Part shown: positions 43,097-52,855 of the stretch, in pieces | Position numbering within the stretch: position 1 is the first letter of the stretch | Layout of the letters: every line of letters starts with the position of its first letter | Assembly: GCF_000308595.1 (NCBI RefSeq) | Contig: NZ_BAGA01000127.1 | Coordinates: 1-64,000 of the forward strand | Length of the DNA stretch: 64,000 nt | Source: Nocardia higoensis NBRC 100133 | Lineage (GTDB): Bacteria > Actinomycetota > Actinomycetes > Mycobacteriales > Mycobacteriaceae | Reading direction: 5' to 3' | The notes under the pieces: generated by a model | What the model was told of the DNA's origin: nothing | What the model saw: the letters and a program-made list of their open reading frames with translations, nothing else | Databases searched by the model: none | Translations under genes and position numbers: made by a program

Positions 43097-43675
43097 TCAC
43101 GGGATGGTGAGCACCTGGCCCGGGTGGATCAGATCCGGGTTCGCCACGCCGCTGGCGTCGGCGATCTGCTGGTAGCGGTTGCCGTCACCGTAGAAGCGCT
43201 CGGAGATCGCCCACAGGGTGTCGCCGGGCTCGACGGTGTAGGTGCGCGGCGCGGGCGGCGGCGGGGGGACGTCGGCAGGCGCGGCGTGCTGGGCCTGCTC
43301 GGCGACCGGCTCCGGCTCCGGGGCGGGCGCGGGCAGCGGGTTGTCGGTGTGGGTACCCGAGGCCCACGCGGCTTCGCTGCCGCCGTAGAGCACGACGTTG
43401 CGGTCGGCCTGCACCACCAGGCGGTCGACGTTCTTGCCGTTGGTCTCGGTGGACCAGGCGGCCGCACCGTCGCCCTTGTACAGAACGAAGTTGCCGTCGT
43501 CCTGCAGAACCGCCCTGGCGACGCCCTGGCCGTGAGTCTGGGTGGCCCACACGACCTCTCCGCCCGGCTCGGACAACACCAGGTTGCCATCCGACTGCAG
43601 GGTCAGGGTGTAGGCGCCTCCGGTCAGAGACTGGCCGAGTCCGAGTTCTTCGCCTACGCGCAGCGTGTCGCCCAC
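43097..43675 (-). CDS. Bulb-type lectin plus LysM protein
   Basis: This 192-residue protein has an N-terminal B-lectin domain with three repeats of the mannose-binding type (LQSDGNLVLS, LQDDGNFVLY, VQADRNVVLY; the third has R in place of G), a Pro-rich linker (PAPAPEPEPV) and a C-terminal LysM domain (YTVEPGDTLWAISERFYGDG). The GTG at 43675 is preceded by AAAGGA. LysM binds peptidoglycan and B-lectins bind mannosides, so it could bridge the cell wall and mannose-containing glycans such as lipoarabinomannan. No signal peptide is visible, so its export route is not clear. Confidence 0.9.
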   Translation of the reverse strand: MGDTLRVGEELGLGQSLTGGAYTLTLQSDGNLVLSEPGGEVVWATQTHGQGVARAVLQDDGNFVLYKGDGAAAWSTETNGKNVDRLVVQADRNVVLYGGSEAAWASGTHTDNPLPAPAPEPEPVAEQAQHAAPADVPPPPPAPRTYTVEPGDTLWAISERFYGDGNRYQQIADASGVANPDLIHPGQVLTIP

Positions 43676-43908
43676 GTTGTTCCTTTCGAATAATTCACAG
43701 CAGAGCATTCGACGAGCGATACGCGACGAAAGCTGGTGGCGCGCATCGACGCCGAATCTACAGTCCGGAAGCGATCACCGGAGCCTTTACGCGCACGGTT
43801 CGCGGAAAGTTCACTGTGGGCTTTCTCGCACCACGATGAGTGGCGACAATCCCGGTCCCGGCGTGGTATCACGGACAGCGCTGAGCGGGGCCCGGCTAGG
43901 CTGCAGAC

Positions 43909-44382
43909 ATGAATCGGAGGTCGAGTACTCGCCCCGTCCCGGCGCTGGTGGCCGCCGCCGTCACGCTCGTCCTCGTGACGACCGGATGCGGCTCCGGCGA
44001 CGAATCCGGGCACGCCCCCGAACATTCGGGCACCGGTGCGGCGACGACGACGCGGAACGTCCCCACCGAGATACCCGAACCGCAGACAGCCACGGTCTTC
44101 ACCCCGGATCCGACGATCGTCGACGCGCACCCGATCCCGTTCACCTCGTGGTCGCGGCTGGCACCCGACCGCATCGCGGTGAACATCCAGACCGGCACCC
44201 CGGAATGCTTCGGCGTGGACGTCAGCACCACCGAGACCGACAGCACCGTGACGGTCGAAGTGCGCTCGGGCAGGCGCGCGGACGCGGTCGACAAGATGTG
44301 CGTGATGATCGCCGTTTTCGGCTCGGTGGAGATCCCCCTGGACGCGCCGCTGGGTGATCGCCAGGTGCTCAGCGCGGCCTGA
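43909..44382 (+). CDS. Small secreted lipoprotein, unknown function
   Basis: This 157-residue protein has a basic N-terminus, a hydrophobic helix and lipobox VTTGC. The mature part has a His/Glu/Thr-rich linker and a beta-rich domain with two Cys (PECFG and KMCVM), likely a disulfide. Part of it, TWSRLAPDRIAVNIQTGTPEC-like, resembles small secreted proteins of related genera, but no family can be named. It is preceded by a 230-bp gap and followed by a strong terminator. Confidence 0.75.
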   Translation: MNRRSSTRPVPALVAAAVTLVLVTTGCGSGDESGHAPEHSGTGAATTTRNVPTEIPEPQTATVFTPDPTIVDAHPIPFTSWSRLAPDRIAVNIQTGTPECFGVDVSTTETDSTVTVEVRSGRRADAVDKMCVMIAVFGSVEIPLDAPLGDRQVLSAA

Positions 44383-44441
44383 GAAAACAGCCGCGGGCCG
44401 ACGGCGCGGGCCCTCTCCGGCGGCTACCGCCGCCCAGACGG

Positions 44442-44477
44442 CGAGTGGGGCGGTTCCCTCGGGAACCGCCCCACTCG
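44442..44477. terminator. Bidirectional terminator between lipoprotein and purH
   Basis: 17-bp perfect arms (44442-44458 and 44461-44477) have a minimal TC loop. It lies between the convergent lipoprotein and purH genes. Confidence 0.9.
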
Positions 44478-44526
44478 TCGGGTCTTGCCGCGCGCCGCGG
44501 CTGATTCCGCGGCGTAGTGCTCCGGC

Positions 44527-46104
44527 TCAGTGCGCGAAGTGCCGCGAACCGGTCAGATACAGGGTGACCCCCGCTTCCTTGGCCAGATCGATGGTCTCCT
44601 GGTCGCGCACCGACCCGCCGGGCTGCACGATCGCGCGCACACCGGCCTGGATCAGTTGCTGCGGGCCGTCCGGAAACGGGAAGAACGCGTCCGACGCGGC
44701 GACCGAGCCCTTGGCGCGATCCCCGGCCCTGCGCACGGCCAGCTGCACCGCGTCGACCCGGTTGACCTGCCCCATGCCCACGCCCACCGACGCGCCGTCG
44801 GCGGCCAGCAGGATGGCATTGGACTTCACCGCGCGGCAGGCCACCCAGGCGAACGCGAGATCGGCGAGGGTCTGCTCGTCGGCGGCCTCGCCGGCCACCA
44901 GGGTCCAGTTCGCCGGGTCGTCGCCCTCGGCGTCGAGGATGTCGCGCTGCTGCAGCAGCGCGCCGCCGCTGATCGGGCGCAGCTCCACGCCCGCGCGCTG
45001 CGGCGGTTCGGCGATCAGGATGCGCACGTTCTTCTTGCGCTGCAGCACCTCCACCGCGCCGTGCGCGTACGAAGGGGCCACGATGACCTCGGTGAAGATG
45101 TCGGCGACCTGTTCGGCCAGCTCGACGGTGACCTCGCGGTTGACCGCGATGACGCCGCCGAAGGCACTCACCGGATCACAGGCGTGCGCCTTGCGGTGCG
45201 CCTCGGCCACATCGGCGCCGATCGCGATGCCACAGGGATTGGCGTGCTTGATGATCGCGACCGCGGGGCTGCTGTGGTCATAGGCGGCACGCCAGGCGGC
45301 ATCGGCGTCGGTGTAGTTGTTGTACGACATCTCCTTGCCGTGCAACTGCTTCGCCTGCGCCAGGCCCGGCTGCCCGTCGGCGGTGTAGAGCGCCGCGGAC
45401 TGGTGCGGATTCTCGCCGTAGCGCAGCACCGCCGCGCGCTCCCAGCTGCCGCCGATCCACGCCGGGTACGGGGTGCCGGGCGCCTCGCCCGCGGCCTCGG
45501 CCACGGCGGGCGCGCGCACGCCGGTCATCCAGCTCGCGACCGCCACATCGTAGGCGGCCGTGTGCTGGAAAGCCTTGGCCGCCAAGGCCGTGCGCTGAGC
45601 GAGCGTGAAACCGCCCGCGGTCACCGCCGACAGCACGTCGGCGTAATCACCGGAGTCGACGACCACGGCCACCGACGGGTGATTCTTCGCGGCCGCACGC
45701 ACCATCGACGGGCCGCCGATATCGATCTGCTCGACGCACTCGTCCTCGCTCGCCCCGCTCGCCACGGTCTGGGTGAACGGGTAGAGGTTCACCACCACCA
45801 GCTCGAACGCCTCGACGCCCAGCTCGGTGAGCTGGTCCAGGTGCTCCTGCTTGCGGGTGTCGGCGAGGATGCCCGCGTGCACCCGCGGGTGCAGCGTCTT
45901 GACCCGGCCGTCCAGGGTCTCGGGGAAGCCGGTCAGCTCCTCGACCTTGGTCACGGGGACGCCGGCCTCCGCGATCTTGCCCGCGGTCGAACCGGTCGAG
46001 ACCAGTTCCACGCCGGCGGCGTGCAGACCGGTCGCGAGCTCGACGAGCCCGGTCTTGTCGTAGACGCTCACCAGCGCCCTGCGGATCGGCTTGCGTTCAG
46101 TCAC
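44527..46104 (-). CDS. purH: Bifunctional AICAR transformylase/IMP cyclohydrolase
   Basis: This 525-residue enzyme catalyses the last two steps of purine synthesis. The N-terminal IMP cyclohydrolase (about 1-200) has VSVYDKTGLVELATGL and TLDGRVKTLHPRVHAGIL; the C-terminal transformylase has SYNNYTDADAAW and IIKHANPCGIAIG, and near the end FFPFPDG. The ATG overlaps the purN stop by 4 bp, so the pair is translationally coupled. Confidence 0.97.
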   Translation of the reverse strand: MTERKPIRRALVSVYDKTGLVELATGLHAAGVELVSTGSTAGKIAEAGVPVTKVEELTGFPETLDGRVKTLHPRVHAGILADTRKQEHLDQLTELGVEAFELVVVNLYPFTQTVASGASEDECVEQIDIGGPSMVRAAAKNHPSVAVVVDSGDYADVLSAVTAGGFTLAQRTALAAKAFQHTAAYDVAVASWMTGVRAPAVAEAAGEAPGTPYPAWIGGSWERAAVLRYGENPHQSAALYTADGQPGLAQAKQLHGKEMSYNNYTDADAAWRAAYDHSSPAVAIIKHANPCGIAIGADVAEAHRKAHACDPVSAFGGVIAVNREVTVELAEQVADIFTEVIVAPSYAHGAVEVLQRKKNVRILIAEPPQRAGVELRPISGGALLQQRDILDAEGDDPANWTLVAGEAADEQTLADLAFAWVACRAVKSNAILLAADGASVGVGMGQVNRVDAVQLAVRRAGDRAKGSVAASDAFFPFPDGPQQLIQAGVRAIVQPGGSVRDQETIDLAKEAGVTLYLTGSRHFAH

Positions 46105-46733
46105 CGGTGCACCCGCTCATCTGGAATTACTGCCTTTCGTCCGTCGGAGACAATGCCTCGCGTGGCGACGGCGGCGACGACTTCCGCCAGCAACCGTCGT
46201 TCGACAACCTTGATGCGCTCGTGCAGGGTGCCCTCGTCGTCGCCGGGCAGCACCGGTACCGGTTCCTGCGCCAGGATCGGGCCGGTGTCGACACCCGCGT
46301 CGACCAGATGCACCGTCGAGCCGGTGACCCGCACTCCGTAGGCGAGCGCGTCGCGTACCCCGTGCGCGCCGGGGAAGGACGGCAGCAGCGCGGGATGGGT
46401 GTTGATGATGCGGCCGCCGAACCGGGTCAGGAAGGCCGGGCCGAGCAGCTTCATGAAGCCCGCGGACACCACCAGATCCGGATGGAAGGCGTCGACCTGC
46501 TCGGTCAGCGCGATATCCCAGGCGGCGCGATCGGCGTAATCGGGCAGCGCGACCCGGAAATGCGGCACGCCCGCGTCCTCGGCGTGACCGGTGGCCGCGC
46601 ACTCGCGATCCACGCCGACGGCGACGATCTTCGCCGGATACCCGGGTTCGCCGGCCGCGTCGAGCAGGGAGCGCAGCAGCGATCCGGTGCCCGAGGCGAG
46701 CACTACGACGGTGGCCGGGGCCGCGGTCGGCAC
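46101..46733 (-). CDS. purN: Phosphoribosylglycinamide formyltransferase
   Basis: This 210-residue enzyme transfers formyl from 10-formyl-THF to GAR. Typical motifs are VVLASGTGSLLRSLLDA, the catalytic INTHPALLPSFPGAHGVRDAL with His, and VTGSTVHLVDAGVDTGPILAQ. It starts at GTG (46733) and overlaps purH. The gap of 177 bp to perM upstream may carry a separate promoter. Confidence 0.96.
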   Translation of the reverse strand: MPTAAPATVVVLASGTGSLLRSLLDAAGEPGYPAKIVAVGVDRECAATGHAEDAGVPHFRVALPDYADRAAWDIALTEQVDAFHPDLVVSAGFMKLLGPAFLTRFGGRIINTHPALLPSFPGAHGVRDALAYGVRVTGSTVHLVDAGVDTGPILAQEPVPVLPGDDEGTLHERIKVVERRLLAEVVAAVATRGIVSDGRKAVIPDERVHR

Positions 46734-46910
46734 CCATGTGGCATACGAAGTCGTCAGGGGTCCACTCCTGCGTATCGATCGGGCGGCGGGGGAACGTCAC
46801 CGCCGGTGATCAGCGTAGTCGGTGGCATGGACGGTCCCGACGACCGGTCCGCGGCGTGCCCCGGCGCGCGGTGGGGGCGGCGGGCAGCCCGCGCGTGCTC
46901 GACCGGGGGG

Positions 46911-48680
46911 CTACCGCGTGGCGTCGGGATCGACTACTTCGGCGTCGACGATATCGGCGTCCGGCTCCCGGCGCGGGCGGCTGACGGCGGGCGGATCATC
47001 GAGGACCTCGGCATCGATGGCGTCGGGATGGTCGCGGTCGGCGACCACGTCCCGCGCGGCGCGGCTGACAGCGCGGTCGTCCTCGGCGCCGCCGTCGTGC
47101 CCGTGCTCGTCGTACTCCTCGCCGCTGCGCGCATGGTCGTGGTCGTGCGCTTCGTCCTGGTCGTCGCGGTAGCGCTCGTCGTCGTAGTCGGCCTCGTAGT
47201 CGTCGTGCTCGTCGTCGTAGCGGTCCTCGTCGTCGTAGTGATCGTCATCCTCGTAATCGTCGTCGTAGTGCTCGTCCGCGTTGTCGTCGTCGTAGCGATC
47301 GTCGTCGTAGCGATCGTCGTCGTAGCGATCGTCGTCGTAGTGATCGTCGTCGTAGTGATCGTCGTCGTGGTCGGCCTCGCCGTCGCGGGCCCCGCCACCA
47401 CGCCGGTCGTACTCGTCGTGATCGTCGAAGTAGTTGTCCCGGCCCGCGTGCGCGGCGCGGCGGTCCAGGAACAGCCGGGCCGCGATCAGTCCGATCCAGC
47501 CGGCGACCGAGAGGACGAGGAACGACGCGGCGGCCAGGGTGGACAGGCCGATGCCCACGTGTCCGAAGCCGCCCAGTTCGCCGCCCGCCAGGAGCGCGGC
47601 GCCGAGCACGACGAGCGTCGTCCCGCCGGCGCAGACGAGCACCGACCAGGGACGGGGGATCTCGTCGTCGCCGGTGCGCGCCAGGTCCAGACCCGTGATC
47701 ACGCCGACAGCGGCGGGCACCGCCATCAGCAGCGGCCACCAGGCAACGGCCGGGCCGACCGGCAGCGCGGCCAGGACGGGCACCGCGGGCACCGGTCCGC
47801 CGGTCACCTCGAACAGACTGATGGAGGCCTCGCCGAACTGGACGGAGGCACCGAGCAGCATCGCGAGTGCGCCGACCACGACATTGGGCAGATAGACCAG
47901 CGAGAGCACCGTCAGGCCGAGTACGCCCCAGGCATCTCCCGCGCTCGCGTAGCCCTCACCCATGGCCGACCAGTGCGCGAGCAGCGACACCACGGTCACC
48001 GCCGTCGCGCAGGCGAGCAGTCGCAGCGCGGTGCGCCCGGAGCAGCGCAGACCGGTCACCACCCAATCGGGCAGCCGCAACAGATCGATTACGCGCGGGA
48101 CCTCGCGGCTCACGATCCCCGCGGCCGCCGCCACCAGATGCAGCGCGAGCACCCAGCCGAAGGCGGCCAGCGCGTTCGGCGACCGCACCGGCAGGATCCC
48201 GGACGCGTCCTCGACCACCGCCAGGCAGACCGCGGTCACCAGCAGCGGCCCGCCGAGCGCCGCGCCGACCAGCCAGCCCAGATCGGCGCGAGAACTGTCC
48301 GGCAGCATGGCGCGGGCGCATTCGCGCGCTGCCGCCCACATCAGGACGAGAGTGGGCAGCAGTGGCAGCAGGCCGAGCGTGGTCTTGCCGATCACCAGCG
48401 GAACCTGATGCATCGCAAGCCAGCTCGCGGCGATCGCCGCGGAGGTGCCCGCCATGCCGTCACCGGAAGTGAGCAGAGTGAGCAGCACCAACACCGCGAT
48501 CACCAGCATCGCCTGCGCCGCCGGGCGCACCGCGACGAGCAGCAGCACCCGGGCCCGTTCGGGGGTCAGCGACAGGAATCCCGGCTCGTAGATCTCCTCC
48601 CGCCCGCTACGCACGGGCTGCTCCGGCTTCCCGGGAGGTTCCCCGGTCCAGCGGACGAGCGAGTTTCTGGGTGAGCTCAT
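46911..48680 (-). CDS. perM: DUF6350/PerM-like cell-division membrane protein with acidic tail
   Basis: This 589-residue integral membrane protein has about 10-11 helices (residues about 45-410). It matches DUF6350; the M. tuberculosis homologue is PerM (Rv0955), linked to cell division and stability under low Mg and IFN-gamma stress. After the last helix the protein has a 175-residue acidic tail of YDDD units (HYDDDHYDDDRYDDD), encoded by a 15-bp DNA tandem repeat. The tail could bind divalent cations, which would suit a magnesium-linked role; this is inference. It sits between a DUF5336 gene and purN, as in M. tuberculosis. Confidence 0.85.
   Translation of the reverse strand: MSSPRNSLVRWTGEPPGKPEQPVRSGREEIYEPGFLSLTPERARVLLLVAVRPAAQAMLVIAVLVLLTLLTSGDGMAGTSAAIAASWLAMHQVPLVIGKTTLGLLPLLPTLVLMWAAARECARAMLPDSSRADLGWLVGAALGGPLLVTAVCLAVVEDASGILPVRSPNALAAFGWVLALHLVAAAAGIVSREVPRVIDLLRLPDWVVTGLRCSGRTALRLLACATAVTVVSLLAHWSAMGEGYASAGDAWGVLGLTVLSLVYLPNVVVGALAMLLGASVQFGEASISLFEVTGGPVPAVPVLAALPVGPAVAWWPLLMAVPAAVGVITGLDLARTGDDEIPRPWSVLVCAGGTTLVVLGAALLAGGELGGFGHVGIGLSTLAAASFLVLSVAGWIGLIAARLFLDRRAAHAGRDNYFDDHDEYDRRGGGARDGEADHDDDHYDDDHYDDDRYDDDRYDDDRYDDDNADEHYDDDYEDDDHYDDEDRYDDEHDDYEADYDDERYRDDQDEAHDHDHARSGEEYDEHGHDGGAEDDRAVSRAARDVVADRDHPDAIDAEVLDDPPAVSRPRREPDADIVDAEVVDPDATR
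47286..47360 (-). repeat. Five 15-bp tandem repeats in perM
   Basis: Five units of GTCGTCGTAGYGATC occupy 47286-47300, 47301-47315, 47316-47330, 47331-47345 and 47346-47360. They encode D-D-D-R/H-Y units of the acidic tail and are in frame, so unit number can vary without frameshift. Confidence 0.9.
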
Positions 48681-48825
48681 GGGAATTCAGCGTGGCAGCC
48701 TTCGCGACGGGATCGGGGCAGGCGCGCCGCGAGCACCCGCCCTGGGAACGGGCCGGGTGCTCGCGGTGTACTTCTTCGACCGATCTGGTTCGGTACCAGG
48801 TATTTCGGGGGTGTACTCCGACGAC

Positions 48826-49908
48826 CTACTTGTTGTTGTCGTCGGAGGGCCGGAACGCCGTGGTGGCGTCCTGAGCCGGGTCGCTGCCGGTCTCACCGCC
48901 GAACGGCTGGCCCTGCTGCTGACCGGCCTGCGGGGCCGAGGGCTGCTGACCGTAACCTGCGCCGTACTGCTGCCCCGGCTGGCCGCCGTAGTGCTGGGTC
49001 GCGCTCTCGTCGGGACGCGGCTGCGCACCGCTGGCGTACGGCGAGGACTGCTGCGGCGCACCGTATCCCGGCTGCTGGCCGTAGCCGGCCTGCTGCCCGG
49101 GCTGCCCCTGCTGGCCGTAGCCCGGCTGACCGTACGGCGAGGCGGCCTGCTGGCCGGGCTGGCTCTGACCATAGGGCGACTGCTGCGCCGGGTACTGCGC
49201 GCCGGAGGCGTAACCGGGCTGCTGCTGACCGTAGCCCTGCTGGCCGTAGCCCTGCTGGCCGTACTGGCTCTGCTGACCGTACTGCTGGCCCTGCTGACCG
49301 TAGGACGGCGAACCGTAACCACCCTGCTGGCCGGGGAAGCCACTTTGCTGGCCTGCGGGCTGAGCGGGCTTGGGAGCGGGCGGCTTCAGAATGCCGGCAT
49401 CGAAGAGGACCACCGCGACCGCGAGCGCGGTCTGCACCAACGCCAGGAAGATCAGCACCCAGGCGCCGAACTTCGTGCCGTAGCCCTCCGGCAGCGAGAT
49501 CACCTGGAACACCAGCGCCAGGAAACCGGCGGCCGCGGCCGCGGCGGCCACGCCCTTCCAATCATGCTTCGGCAGCAGCGAAAGCCCGGCGAGCAGACCG
49601 GCGAACAGAAGCAGGGCGAGCAGACCGGCCATGCCCATCGCGAAGGCGGACTGCGAGTCACCGGTGATGGTGGCGCCGTTGAACGAATTGGTGATCTCCG
49701 GCTGAGCGAACGGCAGGAAACCGAGCAGGAAGTTGAGGACACCCAGCGCGGCGACTCCGACCAGCAGGAAGAACGGAAGCCCCTTGGCCGCCGCGCCGGC
49801 GGCGCTCGCACCGGCGCCTGCACCGGTCGGCTGGCCGGGGCCGGGTGCGGAAGGTGCGGAGGGCGTCCCGGGTGTGTTGTACCCGGAGCCCCCGGTCGGG
49901 TAGGACAT
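48826..49908 (-). CDS. DUF5336 membrane protein with YGQQ-rich tail (34 kDa antigen-like)
   Basis: This 360-residue protein has an N-terminal Pro/Gly-rich stretch and four membrane helices (about 45-175), the fold of DUF5336 / the 34-kDa antigenic protein Rv0954. The C-terminal 180 residues are Gly/Gln/Tyr-rich (YGQQGYGQQGYGQQ), similar in composition to prion-like domains. AGGAGA precedes the ATG. It lies directly upstream of perM in the same order as Rv0954-Rv0955, and links to cell division or envelope integrity are suggested by that pair. Confidence 0.85.
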   Translation of the reverse strand: MSYPTGGSGYNTPGTPSAPSAPGPGQPTGAGAGASAAGAAAKGLPFFLLVGVAALGVLNFLLGFLPFAQPEITNSFNGATITGDSQSAFAMGMAGLLALLLFAGLLAGLSLLPKHDWKGVAAAAAAAGFLALVFQVISLPEGYGTKFGAWVLIFLALVQTALAVAVVLFDAGILKPPAPKPAQPAGQQSGFPGQQGGYGSPSYGQQGQQYGQQSQYGQQGYGQQGYGQQQPGYASGAQYPAQQSPYGQSQPGQQAASPYGQPGYGQQGQPGQQAGYGQQPGYGAPQQSSPYASGAQPRPDESATQHYGGQPGQQYGAGYGQQPSAPQAGQQQGQPFGGETGSDPAQDATTAFRPSDDNNK

Positions 49909-50019
49909 GTCGTCGTCTCCTCGGTCGAGTCGTGTACTTCGGCTGGATTTCTTTTGACGCTACTGCACGAGCCCGCGCCGGTCATCCTCACCTGAGCGGG
50001 TCGCGACCGTGTACCGAAG

Positions 50020-50037
50020 CGGAAGGACCGCCTTCCG
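50020..50037 (-). terminator. Possible terminator of sucCD
   Basis: 7-bp arms CGGAAGG and CCTTCCG (50020-50026, 50031-50037) have an ACCG loop, 144 bp after the sucD stop. A second 8-bp pair (50102-50109, 50122-50129) lies closer. Neither has a T-run. Confidence 0.35.
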
Positions 50038-50180
50038 GTTACCCGAAAAGCGGTCCCTCAACGTTGTTCATCCGATCGAGTCCGATCGGTTCTCGACTGT
50101 AGATCAGGCGGTGTCCGATGTGCCTGATCGCGGCGGCCTGCGGGGTGACGCTTCGCTACCGCCTCCGGCCGCTGACCCGA

Positions 50181-51095
50181 TCAGGCGGTGATCGACGCCT
50201 GCTCCAGGATCTCGCGCGCCAGGGCGGCGGTCTCCGAAGGAGTCTTGCCGACCTTGACGCCCGCGGCCTCGAGCGCGTCCTTCTTGGCCTGGGCGGTGCC
50301 CGAGGAGCCGGACACGATGGCGCCCGCGTGGCCCATGGTCTTGCCCTCCGGCGCGGTGAAGCCCGCGACGTAGCCGACGACCGGCTTGGTGACGTTGGCC
50401 TGGATGTAGGCCGCGGCCCGCTCCTCGGCGTCGCCGCCGATCTCGCCGATCATGACGATGAGCTTGGTCTCGGGGTCCTTCTCGAACGCCTCGATGGCAT
50501 CGATGTGGGTGGTGCCGATGACCGGGTCGCCGCCGATGCCGATGGAGGTCGAGAAGCCGAAATCGCGCAGCTCGTACATCATCTGGTAGGTCAGCGTGCC
50601 CGACTTCGAGACCAGGCCGATCGGGCCCTTGCCGGTGATGTTGGCCGGGGTGATGCCGACCAGCGCCTCGCCGGGGGTGATGATGCCGGGGCAGTTGGGG
50701 CCGATGATCCGGGTCTTGTTGCCCTTCTCGACGTTGTAGGCCCAGGCGTAGGCGGTGTCCTGCACCGGGATGCCCTCGGTGATCACCACGAGCAGCGGGA
50801 TCTCCGCGTCGATGGCCTCGATGATGGCGTCCTTGGCGAACTTCGGCGGCACGAACGCGATGGACACATCGGCGCCGGTCTCCTTGATGGCCTCGGCGAC
50901 GGTGCCGAACACCGGCAGCTCGACGGCGTTGCCGTCCTTGTCGGTGTGCGACACGGTGGTGCCGGCCTTGCGGGCGTTGACGCCACCGACGACCTGGGTG
51001 CCGGCCTTGAGCATGAGGGCGGTGTGCTTGGTGCCCTCACCGCCGGTGATGCCCTGGACGATGACCTTGGAGTCCTTGTTCAGGAAGATAGACAT
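50181..51095 (-). CDS. sucD: Succinyl-CoA synthetase alpha subunit
   Basis: This 304-residue subunit of the TCA-cycle ligase binds CoA and carries the phospho-His. Motifs are VQGITGGEGTKHTALMLKAG near the start, the GPNCPGIITPGE segment, and the active-site GHAGAIVSGSSGTA with the phosphorylated His. It lies 25 bp downstream of sucC, so the two are co-transcribed. Confidence 0.97.
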   Translation of the reverse strand: MSIFLNKDSKVIVQGITGGEGTKHTALMLKAGTQVVGGVNARKAGTTVSHTDKDGNAVELPVFGTVAEAIKETGADVSIAFVPPKFAKDAIIEAIDAEIPLLVVITEGIPVQDTAYAWAYNVEKGNKTRIIGPNCPGIITPGEALVGITPANITGKGPIGLVSKSGTLTYQMMYELRDFGFSTSIGIGGDPVIGTTHIDAIEAFEKDPETKLIVMIGEIGGDAEERAAAYIQANVTKPVVGYVAGFTAPEGKTMGHAGAIVSGSSGTAQAKKDALEAAGVKVGKTPSETAALAREILEQASITA

Positions 51096-51120
51096 GAGAT
51101 TCGGTCCTTACTCGTCCGCG

Positions 51121-52287
<1,167 letters not shown>

Positions 52288-52713
52288 GTACTCACCATCT
52301 CGTCTGCGTTGCTATGACAACGTCTTTGTTGGCGGCCCGACGTCGGAAGCGGGTCGGGTCGGACTCTAACCAGTCACATGGAGGGCCAATCGGCCACGTT
52401 CATCCTAAGTGGCGCAGGTCACGAACCATGGGCCGGGGGCGATAAAACCGCTGGCCAACACTACTGACGAGTAGCTTGTCGGCGTGCGGCCAGGTAGAGC
52501 GGCTCTACCGGAGGCCCGAGCGAAACCCCGGCGTGGGGGTGGCGGGCATTCTCACGACAATGCCCGAAACGCCGTGAGATATTCCGTTGCGATACGGTGA
52601 TGAATCTCACATGCCGGGAGAGAAACGGCGCAGCGCTTGCGACCGACGCAATTGCTTCGTTACCGTCATGCAGTCGATGTCACAACTAGGTCACGACTCC
52701 CCTGTTCCAGAGG
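52288..52713. promoter_or_regulatory. Divergent region between sucC and the M23 peptidase gene
   Basis: This 426-bp region has no confident gene. It holds the sucC promoter side (52288-52440) and a heavily self-complementary stretch (52451-52580) described separately, then about 130 bp that continue to the start region of the peptidase gene. Confidence 0.5.
52451..52578 (+). ncRNA. Candidate structured 5' leader of the M23 peptidase gene
   Basis: Helices visible: CTGGCC/GGCCAG (52451-52456, 52488-52493) enclosing CTACT/AGTAG (52461-52465, 52470-52474); GGTAGAG/CTCTACC with a CGG loop (52493-52499, 52503-52509); CGGGCATT/AATGCCCG (52543-52550, 52559-52566). The loop of the last one (CTCAC, 52551-52555) can pair with GTGAG at 52574-52578, forming a pseudoknot. 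Structured leaders including c-di-AMP riboswitches precede wall-hydrolase genes in actinobacteria, but I could not match a known class. Confidence 0.45.
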
Positions 52714-52732
52714 ATGAGGAGGACGGCAAGCC

Positions 52733-52855
52733 TTGATGCAGCACAGCGCTCCGCAAGCGGTGAGCCGTCCGATCGAGACACCCCCGACATCGTTCACCTG
52801 CCGTTTCATCGGCACAGTGACCAACTCCCGCTTCACGATGTGGTACTGCCGATGA
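52733..52855 (+). CDS. Possible short leader ORF coupled to the M23 peptidase
   Basis: The frame from TTG 52733 (or ATG 52736) encodes 39-40 residues (MQHSAPQAVSRPIETPP to FTMWYCR). AGGAGG (52717-52722) lies 10-13 nt upstream. Its TGA (52853-52855) overlaps the ATG at 52852 of the M23 gene. The peptide has no known family. If translated, it would couple leader reading to peptidase expression. Confidence 0.4.
   Translation: MMQHSAPQAVSRPIETPPTSFTCRFIGTVTNSRFTMWYCR

Noticed and set aside
47286..47360. Possible CRISPR-like repeat array
   Set aside because: The units are contiguous 15-bp tandem repeats inside a coding frame, without spacers.
52451..52578. c-di-AMP (ydaO) riboswitch assignment
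   Set aside because: The conserved ydaO core sequences could not be found; only a generic structured leader is supported.
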